Shown here: in pieces, positions 1 to 9,240 of the stretch | How positions within the stretch are numbered: the first letter of the stretch is position 1 | Layout of the letters: the number at the start of each line of letters is the position of its first letter | Origin: Paenarthrobacter nitroguajacolicus | GTDB taxonomy: Bacteria > Actinomycetota > Actinomycetes > Actinomycetales > Micrococcaceae | Assembly (NCBI RefSeq): GCF_007786235.1 | Contig: NZ_VNFK01000003.1 | Coordinates: 62,001-126,000, forward strand | DNA: 64,000 nucleotides | Direction of reading: 5' to 3' | Notes under the pieces: generated by a model | What the model was told of the DNA's origin: nothing | Databases searched by the model: none | The model's input: the letters and a program-made list of their open reading frames with translations, nothing else | Made by a program: the position numbers and the translations under genes

Positions 1-273
1 TTGCTTGGCGGGTCCCGCAGATGACAAGACGCCGACGGCGGCGTAGCTCACCACTCCGGCTATCGCCGTCGGGAGAATCGAGCGGGACCAGGCGGCCAGC
101 CATAGCTGCACGGAGGCTAGCAGCAACAAAGATGCAACGACTCCCCATGAGACCTCGACGCCGGACCACAGCGCCGTCTGCCGGTGCAGAGCCGTCCCTG
201 CCGCCGCAACGAAAAGAGCCGCCAGCACGGCCGCGGCAATGCCACGGCCCGCACTGGCGACTCCTCTCATCAT
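1..273 (-). CDS. Membrane protein, C-terminus cut by window edge
   Basis: This is the first 91 residues of a gene that runs off the left edge. It starts 34 bp after the typA stop, with an AGGAA ribosome site about 8 bases before the first of two consecutive ATG codons. Three hydrophobic stretches (about residues 11-26, 42-61 and 68-84) suggest a small polytopic membrane protein. The short gap implies cotranscription with typA. I do not recognise the family and infer no function. Confidence 0.6.
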   Translation of the reverse strand, partial: MMRGVASAGRGIAAAVLAALFVAAAGTALHRQTALWSGVEVSWGVVASLLLLASVQLWLAAWSRSILPTAIAGVVSYAAVGVLSSAGPAKQ

Positions 274-307
274 TCAGCTGTTCCTGACGGGTTCAGACCG
301 GTACAGG

Positions 308-2224
308 CTAGGACTTGGCGCGGGCGCGGTTGGCCTTGGCGCGCTCGTTGGAGTCCAGGATGACCTTGCGGATGCGGATATCCTCCGGCGTCACCTCAAC
401 GCACTCGTCCTCGCGGGCGAATTCGAGGGACTCTTCGAGGGTGAGGTCGCGCGGGGGCGTCAGGTTCTCAAAGGAGTCGGAGGAAGCTGCACGCATGTTG
501 GTGAGCTTCTTTTCCTTGGTGATGTTGACGTCCATGTCGTCAGCGCGTGAGTTCTCGCCGACGATCATGCCTTCGTAAACCTCGGACGTGGGCTTCACGA
601 AGAAGGAACCGCGTTCCTGCAGGTTGATCATGGCGAACGGCGTCACAACACCGGCGCGGTCGGCGATCATCGAACCGTTGGTGCGGTATTCGATGGGGCC
701 GGCCCACGGCTCGTAGCCTTCGGAGATCGAGGCAGCGATACCGGCACCGCGAGTATCCGTGAGGAACTTGGTGCGGAAGCCGATGAGGCCACGTGCCGGA
801 ACGATGAACTCCATGCGGCACCAGCCGGTACCGTGGTTGGCCATGTTGGTCATGCGGCCCTTGCGGGCGGCCATGAGCTGCGTGACGGAGCCGAGGTACT
901 CTTCCGGTACGTCGATGGTCATGTGTTCCATCGGCTCGTGGATCTTGCCGTCGATGGTCTTGGTGACAACCTGCGGCTTGCCGACGGTCAGCTCAAAGCC
1001 TTCGCGGCGCATCTGCTCAACCAGGATGGCCAGCGCGAGCTCGCCACGGCCCTGGACTTCCCAAGCGTCGGGACGCTCGGTGGGGAGGACCTTGATGGAG
1101 ACGTTACCGATCAGTTCCTTGTCCAGGCGATCCTTCACCTGGCGCGCGGTGACCTTGGCACCCTTGACCTTGCCGGCCAGCGGCGAGGTGTTGATGCCGA
1201 TGGTCATGGAGATCGCGGGATCGTCCACGGTGATCAGCGGCAGCGGCTGCGGATTCTCCGCGTCGGTGAGGGTTTCACCGATGGTGATTTCCTCGATGCC
1301 GGCGACGGCGACGATTTCACCCGGACCGGCAGATTCGGCAGGAACGCGGGTGAGCGCCTTGGTGGCGAGCAGTTCGGTGATCTTGACGTTCTTGAGCTCG
1401 CCGTTGGCGCGTGCCCAGGCAACGGTCTGGCCCTTGCGGAGCGTGCCGTTGTAGATGCGGAGCAGGGCGAGGCGGCCAAGGAACGGCGAGGCGTCCAGGT
1501 TGGTCACGTGTGCCTGCAGCACGCCGTCCGGGTTGTACGTCGGAGCGGGGATGTGCTCGATGATGGTCTTGAAGAGGGGCTCGAGGTCCTCGTTCTCCGG
1601 AGCCGAGCCGTTGTCCGGCTGGTCCAGGGACGCGCGGCCAACCTTGGCTGCTGCGTAGACGACCGGAACTTCGAGGACCTTGTCCAGGTCGAGGTCCGGA
1701 ACTTCGTCGGCGAGGTCCGAGGCCAAGCCGAGGAGCAGGTCCATGGACTCGTGGACAACCTCATCGATGCGGGCGTCGGGACGGTCGGTCTTGTTGACCA
1801 GGAGGATGACCGGCAGGTGCGCGGCCAAGGCTTTGCGCAGGACGAAGCGGGTCTGGGGCAGGGGCCCCTCGGAGGAGTCAACCAGCAGGACGACGCCGTC
1901 AACCATGGAGAGACCGCGCTCTACTTCGCCACCGAAGTCGGCGTGGCCGGGAGTGTCGATGACGTTGATGGTGATGGTCTCGCCGTTGGACGACGGGCCA
2001 TTGTAGGCAACCGTGGTGTTCTTCGCGAGGATGGTGATGCCCTTTTCGCGCTCCAGGTCACCGGAGTCCATGACGCGGTCCTCAACCTCACCATGGGAAG
2101 CGAAGGAGTTGGTCTGCTTGAGCATGGCGTCGACCAGGGTGGTCTTACCGTGGTCAACGTGTGCGACGATCGCGACGTTGCGCAGATCGCTCCGCGACGC
2201 AGTGTTGGTGATGGTTTCAGACAT
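308..2224 (-). CDS. typA: Ribosome-associated GTPase TypA/BipA
   Basis: TypA/BipA is a translational GTPase of the EF-G family that binds 70S ribosomes and helps ribosome assembly and stress adaptation. The 638-residue length fits actinobacterial members. The G motifs are visible: AHVDHGKT at residues 21-28, DTPGH at 90-94 and NKTD at 144-147, followed by EF-G-like domains and the family-specific C-terminal domain. The ATG start has no obvious Shine-Dalgarno. The upstream 280 bases separate it from the divergent lipoprotein gene and must hold both promoters, none of which stands out. A small membrane-protein gene follows closely on the same strand. Confidence 0.97.
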   Translation of the reverse strand: MSETITNTASRSDLRNVAIVAHVDHGKTTLVDAMLKQTNSFASHGEVEDRVMDSGDLEREKGITILAKNTTVAYNGPSSNGETITINVIDTPGHADFGGEVERGLSMVDGVVLLVDSSEGPLPQTRFVLRKALAAHLPVILLVNKTDRPDARIDEVVHESMDLLLGLASDLADEVPDLDLDKVLEVPVVYAAAKVGRASLDQPDNGSAPENEDLEPLFKTIIEHIPAPTYNPDGVLQAHVTNLDASPFLGRLALLRIYNGTLRKGQTVAWARANGELKNVKITELLATKALTRVPAESAGPGEIVAVAGIEEITIGETLTDAENPQPLPLITVDDPAISMTIGINTSPLAGKVKGAKVTARQVKDRLDKELIGNVSIKVLPTERPDAWEVQGRGELALAILVEQMRREGFELTVGKPQVVTKTIDGKIHEPMEHMTIDVPEEYLGSVTQLMAARKGRMTNMANHGTGWCRMEFIVPARGLIGFRTKFLTDTRGAGIAASISEGYEPWAGPIEYRTNGSMIADRAGVVTPFAMINLQERGSFFVKPTSEVYEGMIVGENSRADDMDVNITKEKKLTNMRAASSDSFENLTPPRDLTLEESLEFAREDECVEVTPEDIRIRKVILDSNERAKANRARAKS

Positions 2225-2505
2225 GCGTTAATGACTCGTTTCAGTGGTGAAGTCAGCTGTTTGTATCCGCGCGCATACCTGATCGACTTGATCGGAACAC
2301 ACAGCGAAAAGACCCCGGGACACAGGGCACCTGCATCCAGTCTAAACGCAGTTGCATTTCTGAGCCTAAAAAGCAAGCCATTTGGCACTATGATGTGGCG
2401 CGGGTCACAGGCATCACGCTTTAATATCCACAACTCCAGATGCTGGATTTTCCCGGCTACGTGCCCCATGATTGCTCCAGAACCAGTGCCACACGGAGAC
2501 CAACG

Positions 2506-3369
2506 ATGCGCAAAGCCTCGGCCGCGTTCCGCACGCTCGCACCATTGATCGCCGTCGGCGTTCTCCTGGTGGGCTGCGGACCAAACCAAGCAAACCCCCA
2601 AGCTGCCCCCACGCGATCAGTCGCGCCTGGACCCGCCCAGACGGCCGCTGCGGACAAACCGCTCAGGAGCGCCGCCGAACCCAGCGCGCTGAACCTTCCC
2701 GTGGGCTCGCTGTACAAGAACCCGGCAAACAACCGCAACGAACTTGTCCTGGCCGACGTCCGGCACACGGCTGTGCTGATCGGGGACTCGCAGACCATGC
2801 CTAAAGACTCCTGGCCACAGCAGGGTGTTGCAGCTTTGGGCTACAAGCTGCACGTTGTAGGCATGGGCGGCACGGGATTCGTGGCTGCCAACGGCAAGAC
2901 AGGTAACTACATCGACGCATTGCAGCGTGGTGACTGGGTGCTCCCCTACGGCGACCCGCCCTTGATCGTGGTGCAGGGAGGCGGCAACGATGCCTCCCAG
3001 AAGGCTACCGATGCGCAAATCACCAGCAACGCAGATCGACTGCTGGCGGCATTGAAAAAGCGCTACCCCGGCGCCACCATTGCCATGATAGGTACCTTGG
3101 CGCGGGGGGCAAACAACGGTGGCGGCCGTCGCACCGAGGTGGACGCACTCCTGGGACGAATCTCAGGCAAACACGCGATCCCGTTCGTGAGCACCGGCGA
3201 CTGGCTGACCCGCTACGACGCGGTCGCAGACCTTCAGGATGGCGTCCACATGAAACCATCAGGGCATACGAAACTGGGCTCCATCCTGGCCCGCGAACTC
3301 GCCGCGCTGGGGCTCACAGCCCGGCCGGACACCGCGGCCTCCGCAGCGGTATCTGCACCCGCGCAATAG
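2506..3369 (+). CDS. SGNH/GDSL-type hydrolase lipoprotein
   Basis: This 287-residue protein is probably a surface-anchored esterase or acyltransferase-like hydrolase. It begins with a lipoprotein signal whose lipobox LVGC puts the acylated cysteine at residue 24. SGNH blocks are visible: IGDSQ with the nucleophile Ser95, GGGND at 158-162, and DGVH with Asp245 and His248. The ATG at 2506 is preferred over upstream in-frame codons because it follows GGAG at a good spacing and begins the signal peptide. The gene stands alone, divergent from typA. The substrate cannot be read from sequence; cell-wall polymer deacetylation is one possibility. Confidence 0.85.
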   Translation: MRKASAAFRTLAPLIAVGVLLVGCGPNQANPQAAPTRSVAPGPAQTAAADKPLRSAAEPSALNLPVGSLYKNPANNRNELVLADVRHTAVLIGDSQTMPKDSWPQQGVAALGYKLHVVGMGGTGFVAANGKTGNYIDALQRGDWVLPYGDPPLIVVQGGGNDASQKATDAQITSNADRLLAALKKRYPGATIAMIGTLARGANNGGGRRTEVDALLGRISGKHAIPFVSTGDWLTRYDAVADLQDGVHMKPSGHTKLGSILARELAALGLTARPDTAASAAVSAPAQ

Positions 3370-3450
3370 AGCGCGTTGCGAGGCCCGCTCTGCGCGCTTC
3401 GCGAGCGCTTTAGCGTGCACAGCAGGCCCCACAATGCGACGTTAACGGCA

Positions 3451-3487
3451 AGAGCCGGTGGTTCCCTTGGCGGGAACCACCGGCTCT
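3451..3487. terminator. Bidirectional hairpin terminator
   Basis: A perfect 16-bp inverted repeat (arm AGAGCCGGTGGTTCCC, 5-base loop) lies between the ends of the convergent lipoprotein and ABC transporter genes. It has no strong T run on either side, so it probably stops transcription from both directions by hairpin strength. Confidence 0.75.
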
Positions 3488-3521
3488 GTTGCTGCTCGGC
3501 GAAGGAAAACTACGACGCCGG

Positions 3522-5231
3522 TCAGGCCACCGCAGGCGGCAGGAGGAGCGAACCGCCGGGGATGGCATCCAGGAGTGCCTGGGTGTAGGCCTCACGGGGG
3601 TTGTCGAAGACATCATCCGTGCTGCCCGTCTCCACGAGCTTGCCCTTTTCCATCACGCAAACGTGATCCGCGATCTGGCGAACTACTGCGAGGTCGTGGG
3701 TGATGAAGAGGTAGGTCAGCCCCAGGTTGTCCTGGAGATCAGCCAACAAGTTCAGCACCTGGGCCTGGACGAGGACGTCCAGGGCGGAGACCGCTTCATC
3801 GCAAATGATGACTTCGGGATCCAAAGCCAGAGCACGGGCAATCGCAATGCGCTGACGCTGGCCACCTGAAAGCTCGTTCGGGTACCTCTGCATCATGGAC
3901 TGAGGCAACGCCACCTGGTCAAGGAGCTCGCGTACCTTCTTCTCGCGGCTGGCCGCGTTACCGATCTTGTGTACACGCAGTGGCTCTTCGATGGTCCTGA
4001 AGATGTTGTACATCGGGTCCAGGGAGCCATACGGGTCTTGGAAGATCGGCTGCACGCGGCGACGGAACTTGAAGAGCTCCTTGCCCTTAAGCCCTGCCGT
4101 GTCCACACCGTCAAAGACGATCTGGCCCTCAGTGGGCTTTTCCAGCTGAAGGACCATTTTGGCAACCGTGGACTTACCGGAGCCGGACTCCCCCACAATT
4201 GCCGTGGTGGTGCCGCGCTTGACGTTGAAGCTGACATCGTCAACCGCAGCAAAGTCCGCAGACTGCCCGATCCCCTGACGCAGCTTGTAGATCTTGCGCA
4301 GGTTCTTGATCTGGAGGACCTCGTCCTGGGCGCGATCCTGCGCAGCGGCCACGGGTGCCAGCAGGTCGCCGGCTTCCACACCCTGTTCCTTGGCCACCTG
4401 AATACGGCGTGATGCCAAGGAAGGTGCCGACTCAACCAAGCGCCGGGTGTAGGGGTGCTGGGGGTTGCGGAGGAGATCCAGGGAAGGACCAGCCTCAACC
4501 ACGTTGCCCTGGTACATGACGATCACTTTGTCAGCGCGTTCGGCCGCAAGGCCGAGGTCGTGCGTGATCAGCAGCACGGAGGTGCCGAGTTCCGTGGTCA
4601 TTTTATCCAGGTGGTCCAAAATCCTGCGCTGGACCGTGACATCCAAAGCAGACGTTGGTTCGTCTGCGATCAGCAGCTTGGGCTGGCAGCTCAAGCCGAT
4701 GGCGATGAGCGCACGCTGGCGCATACCGCCCGAGAATTCGTGCGGGTACTGCTTTGCCCGGCGTGCAGCATCAGGAAGACCAGCTTCCGCGAGGACGCGG
4801 GCAACGTCCTCCGGGCCGTCCGGACGACCGTTGGCCTTCAGGGTTTCCCGAACCTGGTAGCCAATCTTCCACACCGGGTTCAGGTTGGACATGGGATCCT
4901 GGGGAACCATGCCAATATGGCTGCCACGGAGCTCAATCATGCGCTTTTCCGACGCATGGGCGATGTCCTCGCCGTCGAGCAGAATCTGCCCAGCCGAGAC
5001 GCGGCCGTTGTTGGGCAAAAGACCGATGGCGGCCAGCGCCGTCGTCGATTTTCCTGAACCAGACTCCCCCACAATGGCGACCGTCTCGCCCGGCATGATG
5101 GACAAATGGGCGTTCTTAACCGCCTTGACCTCACCGGAACCGGTCTTGAAAGTGATGGCCAGGTCCTTGATCTCAAGGATGGGCCGTACTGGTGCCGTGG
5201 CTTCATCAATGCTGACGTTGACAGAATTCAT
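3522..5231 (-). CDS. Fused double ATPase of oligopeptide ABC transporter
   Basis: This 569-residue protein joins the two ATPases (DppD and DppF type) that are separate in most peptide importers. Each half has Walker A GESGSGKST (first copy residues 55-63), a signature motif (SGGMRQR in the first half, SGGQRQR in the second) and Walker B. It energises uptake of peptides through the two permeases encoded just upstream. The ATG at 5231 follows a perfect AGGAGG at 5-bp spacing, so the in-frame N-terminal extension is rejected. It is the last gene of a four-gene operon; a strong hairpin follows its end. Confidence 0.95.
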   Translation of the reverse strand: MNSVNVSIDEATAPVRPILEIKDLAITFKTGSGEVKAVKNAHLSIMPGETVAIVGESGSGKSTTALAAIGLLPNNGRVSAGQILLDGEDIAHASEKRMIELRGSHIGMVPQDPMSNLNPVWKIGYQVRETLKANGRPDGPEDVARVLAEAGLPDAARRAKQYPHEFSGGMRQRALIAIGLSCQPKLLIADEPTSALDVTVQRRILDHLDKMTTELGTSVLLITHDLGLAAERADKVIVMYQGNVVEAGPSLDLLRNPQHPYTRRLVESAPSLASRRIQVAKEQGVEAGDLLAPVAAAQDRAQDEVLQIKNLRKIYKLRQGIGQSADFAAVDDVSFNVKRGTTTAIVGESGSGKSTVAKMVLQLEKPTEGQIVFDGVDTAGLKGKELFKFRRRVQPIFQDPYGSLDPMYNIFRTIEEPLRVHKIGNAASREKKVRELLDQVALPQSMMQRYPNELSGGQRQRIAIARALALDPEVIICDEAVSALDVLVQAQVLNLLADLQDNLGLTYLFITHDLAVVRQIADHVCVMEKGKLVETGSTDDVFDNPREAYTQALLDAIPGGSLLLPPAVA

Positions 5232-5241
5232 GGTCGCCTCC

Positions 5242-6186
5242 TTAGCGCTGACGGCTCTTGGGATCAAGAGCATCGCGGACGGCGTCGCCAAGCATGATGA
5301 AGCTCAGGACGGTGATGGACAGGGCGGCTGCCGGATAGAGCAGGATTCCGGGGTTGGTGCGGATGGATGCGTTGGCTGCGGAAATGTCGTTACCCCACGA
5401 CATCACGCTTCCAGGCAGACCGACACCGAGGAATGACAGCGTGGCTTCAAGGACAATGAAGACGCCCAATTCCAAAGTGGCCAGCACAATCACGGGAGCC
5501 AGTGCGTTCGGCAATGCGTGCTTTACCAGGGCGCCGAACTTGGACACACCCAAGGAGCGGGCCGCGGTGACGAAGTCCGCATTGCGCACCTCAATGACGG
5601 CGCCTCTGGTGATGCGGGCCATTTGGGGCCATGCCAGCAAGGAGATCGTCAGGACCACAGTCCACACGCTTCTGTTCTCGCGGAACAACGGGAGCTGCGT
5701 GATGACCAGGGCGCCGAGGATGATCGGCAGGGCGAAGAAGATATCGCCAAGACGCGCAAGGACCGAATCCAGCCAGCCGCCGTAGTACCCGGCCAACGCA
5801 CCAAGGGTGACACCGATGATGACGACGGCAAGTACGGACAGGACGCCGACGGACAAGGAGGCCTGTGTACCGTGGATAACGCGGGAATAGACATCGCAGC
5901 CTTGCAGCGTAAAGCCCAGGGGGTGGCCCGCCGTGGGCGCGCCCTCGGAGTTCGCCAACTGGCAGTCGCTGTTGGGCTCCACACTGGTGAAGAGTCCTGG
6001 GAAAAGTGCAACGACCACAAGCAGCAGGATCAGCAGCGAGGAAACGATGAACAGGGGGCGGCGGCGAAGCTTGCGCCACGCATCGGCCCAGAGGCTCAGG
6101 GGCGCCTGATCTGTCTTGACAGCATCAGTGGCCAGAAGCGGTGTCTCCTCGACGGGAGCTACGAAGTGTTCAGTATTACTGGTCAT
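5242..6186 (-). CDS. Oligopeptide ABC transporter permease, DppC type
   Basis: This 314-residue inner-membrane permease belongs to the DppC/OppC family. A long cytoplasmic N-terminus precedes the first membrane helix (about residues 42-62), and the binding-protein-dependent transport motif (EVRNADFVTAARSLGVSKFG) is present. The ATG at 6186 overlaps the end of the DppB-type gene by 11 bp and follows GAGGATCC, so it is chosen over the upstream in-frame codon. The ATPase gene starts 10 bp downstream, so translation is probably coupled. Substrate specificity (di- or oligopeptides) is inferred from family only. Confidence 0.95.
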   Translation of the reverse strand: MTSNTEHFVAPVEETPLLATDAVKTDQAPLSLWADAWRKLRRRPLFIVSSLLILLLVVVALFPGLFTSVEPNSDCQLANSEGAPTAGHPLGFTLQGCDVYSRVIHGTQASLSVGVLSVLAVVIIGVTLGALAGYYGGWLDSVLARLGDIFFALPIILGALVITQLPLFRENRSVWTVVLTISLLAWPQMARITRGAVIEVRNADFVTAARSLGVSKFGALVKHALPNALAPVIVLATLELGVFIVLEATLSFLGVGLPGSVMSWGNDISAANASIRTNPGILLYPAAALSITVLSFIMLGDAVRDALDPKSRQR

Positions 6187-7105
6187 AGCGGATCCTCGGG
6201 TCAAGCCAGGCGTACAGGAGGTCAACCAAGAGGTTGGTGATGACAAAGACCAGGACCAGGACGCTCACAATGGCCACGATGGTTGGGCCTTCGCTTCGCT
6301 GGATGGCCTGGAAGAGTTTGTTTCCCACTCCGGGGACGTTGAAGATGCCCTCGGTGACGATGGCACCGCCCATGAGCCCGCCAAGGTTGGCGCCCAGGTA
6401 AGTCACCACGGGAATCAGCGAGTTCCTGAGGATGTGCGCAATAACGACGCGGGGCCGGGAAAGTCCTTTCGCCGTTGCCGTACGCACATAGTCGGCGTTC
6501 ATGTTCTCACTGACGGAGGCGCGGGTAAGACGGAGCACATAGGCAAAGGAGACGAGTCCCAGCACAATTGCCGGAAGAATCAGGTTGCCCCAGTCGGCAT
6601 TGGCACCCACTGTGGGTTTTGCCCAGCCAAGTTGGACGCCAAACACCAGCTGGAAGACGAAGCCCAGGACGAAGGTCGGAACAGCGATCACCAGGAGCGA
6701 GACCACAAGGACCGTGGAGTCGAACAGCTTGCCCTTCTTGAGGCCGGCGAAGACACCGAAGGCGATGCCGAAGACAGCCTGGATGATCAGGGCCTCAATG
6801 GCGAGCATTGCCGTGACGGGGAAAGCCCTGGCCAAAGAGTCGGCGATGGGCTGCTGGGTGAAGTCAACGCCCAGGTTGAAGGTGAAGAGGTTCTTAATGA
6901 AGAGCCCGTATTGAACCCAGAATGGCTGGTCCAGGTTGTACTGGGCGCGCAGGGCGTCGATGACGCTCTGCGGTGGCTGGCGCTCCCCGAAGAGGGCGGC
7001 GATCGGATCGCCGGGTAGCGCGAAGACCATGTAATAAACGAGGAGGGTGGTCCCCAGGAAAACCGGGATGACCTGGAGGAGCCTACGGAAAATAAAGCGA
7101 ACCAC
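6176..7105 (-). CDS. Oligopeptide ABC transporter permease, DppB type
   Basis: This 309-residue permease has the DppB/OppB hallmark N-terminus: a first membrane helix right after RRLLQ, followed by the FALPGDP motif. It should pair with the DppC-type subunit to form the channel. The start is GTG, preceded by GGAGAGGGG. It lies about 125 bp after the binding-protein gene, with a hairpin between them, and overlaps the next permease gene by 11 bp. Confidence 0.95.
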   Translation of the reverse strand: MVRFIFRRLLQVIPVFLGTTLLVYYMVFALPGDPIAALFGERQPPQSVIDALRAQYNLDQPFWVQYGLFIKNLFTFNLGVDFTQQPIADSLARAFPVTAMLAIEALIIQAVFGIAFGVFAGLKKGKLFDSTVLVVSLLVIAVPTFVLGFVFQLVFGVQLGWAKPTVGANADWGNLILPAIVLGLVSFAYVLRLTRASVSENMNADYVRTATAKGLSRPRVVIAHILRNSLIPVVTYLGANLGGLMGGAIVTEGIFNVPGVGNKLFQAIQRSEGPTIVAIVSVLVLVFVITNLLVDLLYAWLDPRIRYDQ

Positions 7106-7169
7106 GGGTCACCCCTCTCCGGTGGTCGGGCATTGGTGTGTCATGTGTGCCTTCCTGCCAAGCAAGCAA

Positions 7170-7198
7170 GGGGGGCCCGGCGCATTGGCCGGACCCCC
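7170..7198 (-). terminator. Intercistronic hairpin after binding-protein gene
   Basis: GGGGG pairs with CCCCC and CCGGC with GCCGG around a 6-base loop, with a small internal loop between the two stems. It lies between the binding-protein and permease genes of one operon. Such hairpins often reduce read-through or protect the upstream mRNA, giving more binding protein than permease. There is no T run. Confidence 0.5.
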
Positions 7199-7229
7199 GT
7201 TGCCTTACGGCAAGTTCAGATCCTGAGGA

Positions 7230-8912
7230 CTACTTGGCCTCGATGTCGAAGTAACGGATGCCGCCGTTCCAGCCGGTTTCAGCTGAGACAACGTTGTTGC
7301 TCCAAACGATCGGGGTTGCCCGGTACCACAACGGCAGGCCGGGGAGGTCCGTGAACAGAACTTCCTGTGCCTTGTTGAACTTGGCATTGGCGTCTTCCGG
7401 AGTCTTGGCAGCAAGGCCTTCCTTGAGGAGCTTGTCGAACTCGGGGTTCGAGTACTTCTCGTAGTTGGACGAGGCGTTGGTTGCCCATACCGGTCCGAGG
7501 AAGTTGTAGAGCGACGGGTAGTCACCCTGCCAGCCGGCGCGGGTCAGGCCCGGGAGGGACTGCGACTTGCGCAGGTCCAGAACTTCAGCGAACTTGGCGA
7601 ACGGCTGGATTTCAGCCTCGATGCCGAGGTTGTTCTTGAAACCGTTGGCTACAGCGTCGATCCATTCCTTGTTGCCACCGTCAGTGTTGGAGGCGATCAG
7701 GAGCGGCTTGGAACCGTCGTACGGCTTGATCTTCTCGGCCTGGGCCCAGAGATCCTTGGCCTTGGCGGCGTCGAACTTCAGGACGTCGCTGCCGGGGATG
7801 GCGTCGTTGTAGCCGTCGAGCACGGGGGCCGTGAACTCGGTGGCCGGGGTACGCGTGCCGTTGAAGATCACCTTGGTGATCTCTTCGCGGTTGATGGCGT
7901 GGGACAGCGCCTGACGACGCAACTTGCCGGCTTCACCCTGGAAGTTCGGGTTGTATCCCGGGATGTTCAAGGTGGCGTTGTTGGCGTTCGGACGCGTGGA
8001 GTTACGGTCCGGGAAGTCCGTGGTGTAGGTCTTCAGGGCGTTGGACGGCACGACGTCGGTGATGTCGAGGTTGTCAGCCTGGAGATCCGTGTATGCGGGG
8101 CCCGGATCGGTGTAGAACTTGAACGTCACGCCACCGTTCTTGGCAGCGCGGGGACCCGTGTAGTCAGGGTTCTTGACGAGGGAAATGGACTGGTCGTGTA
8201 CCCAGGCGCCTTCCTTCTCGAACTTGTACGGGCCGTTGCCGATCGGGTTCTCGCCAAACTTCTTGGAATCCTTCAGCGCCTCCGAGGGAAGCGGGTAGAA
8301 GGCGGAGTAGCCGAGGCGCAGGGACCAGTCAGCTTCGGGCTGGGTCAGCTTGACCGTAATGGTCTGGTCGTCAGTGGCAGCCAGGCCGGACATCGTCTGT
8401 GCGGTGGGTGCCGGCGTCGAGGTCTTCTTGCCGTCGGCGGAAGTGGTCTCGGTGACTGCGCTGACATCGGCGTAGCCTTCGATGGATTCGAAGAAGAAGC
8501 CGTTGTTCTGGAGGTTGGTGCTCAGTGCGGCGAAGTTCCAGGAGTCCACGAAGGTCTTGGCCGTGACGGGCTCGCCGTTGGTGAACTTGGAGCCGGACTT
8601 GACCTTGATGGTCCAGTTCTGCGAATCGGTGGTTTCGATCGACTCCGCCAGCGCGTTGACGGGCTTGCCGTCCGAGTCGTAGGCGCGAAGGCCTTCGAAG
8701 AGCAGCTCGACGACGCGGCCACCGTACACCTCGTTGGTGTTGGCCGGCAGCAGCGGGTTCTGCGGTTCGTTGCTGTATGCGGAAATGACCTTGTTCGGGT
8801 CAGTCGCGGCAGAGCTGTTCGTGTTGCTGCCGCCACCGCCGCCGCAACCGGTTACTGCGAGGGCGATGATCGCCGCTACGCCTAGAGCTTTGGAAGTGCG
8901 CGAGAAACGCAT
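7230..8912 (-). CDS. Peptide-binding lipoprotein of ABC transporter
   Basis: This 560-residue protein is the extracytoplasmic substrate-binding subunit (SBP family 5, DppA/OppA like) of the downstream transporter. The signal peptide ends in VTGC, with the lipidated cysteine at residue 23, followed by a Gly/Ser/Asn-rich linker. Typical family segments follow, such as WTIKVKSGSKFTNGEPVTAK near residue 90. The ATG at 8912 is preferred over an upstream TTG because it follows GGAGGCGG at 3-bp spacing and begins the signal sequence. It is the first gene of the operon. Confidence 0.95.
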   Translation of the reverse strand: MRFSRTSKALGVAAIIALAVTGCGGGGGSNTNSSAATDPNKVISAYSNEPQNPLLPANTNEVYGGRVVELLFEGLRAYDSDGKPVNALAESIETTDSQNWTIKVKSGSKFTNGEPVTAKTFVDSWNFAALSTNLQNNGFFFESIEGYADVSAVTETTSADGKKTSTPAPTAQTMSGLAATDDQTITVKLTQPEADWSLRLGYSAFYPLPSEALKDSKKFGENPIGNGPYKFEKEGAWVHDQSISLVKNPDYTGPRAAKNGGVTFKFYTDPGPAYTDLQADNLDITDVVPSNALKTYTTDFPDRNSTRPNANNATLNIPGYNPNFQGEAGKLRRQALSHAINREEITKVIFNGTRTPATEFTAPVLDGYNDAIPGSDVLKFDAAKAKDLWAQAEKIKPYDGSKPLLIASNTDGGNKEWIDAVANGFKNNLGIEAEIQPFAKFAEVLDLRKSQSLPGLTRAGWQGDYPSLYNFLGPVWATNASSNYEKYSNPEFDKLLKEGLAAKTPEDANAKFNKAQEVLFTDLPGLPLWYRATPIVWSNNVVSAETGWNGGIRYFDIEAK

Positions 8913-9164
8913 TCCGCCTCCTATGAGTCGTGGAGTTGAGCAGGGGAAATTCGTGATTGCCCCCAGGCACAGGCACAGTTTCCTACTGTGACGTTGCCTA
9001 CATGTGTGTGTAAGCCTACCCACATTGCGTCCGGATGTTGGGACTTGCTGGCCAAACTGTAACCGTTCCGCAACCTCTGGATGCCTAATTTGCAAGGAAT
9101 TTCAAGTCAAACGCTACCCGGTGGTAATATTCGCTGTCTGACAGCAGGACAGGACGGTCTTGGG
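8913..9164. other. Intergenic region with the peptide operon promoter
   Basis: No gene is seen here. On the minus strand TTGACT (9105-9110) and TAGGCA (9082-9087) are separated by 17 bases and could be a weak sigma-70-type promoter for the peptide transporter operon. The first operon gene would then have a leader of about 165 bases. I see no known riboswitch fold. Confidence 0.3.
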
Positions 9165-9202
9165 GCAAAAAAGGACCCCGGCTCTGTTGAACCAGGGTCC
9201 TT
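9165..9202 (-). terminator. Rho-independent terminator of ychF
   Basis: On the minus strand an 8-bp stem AAGGACCC/GGGTCCTT (with further inner pairing) is followed directly by six T residues. It lies about 40 bases after the ychF stop and is a classical intrinsic terminator. Confidence 0.85.
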
Positions 9203-9240
9203 CTAAAAAGCGGCAAAGGGCATTTGCCTAGACCAGCTGC

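Noticed and set aside
833..2548. 571-codon open frame opposite typA
   Set aside because: It mirrors the typA reading frame in GC-rich DNA and has no recognisable motif or ribosome site.
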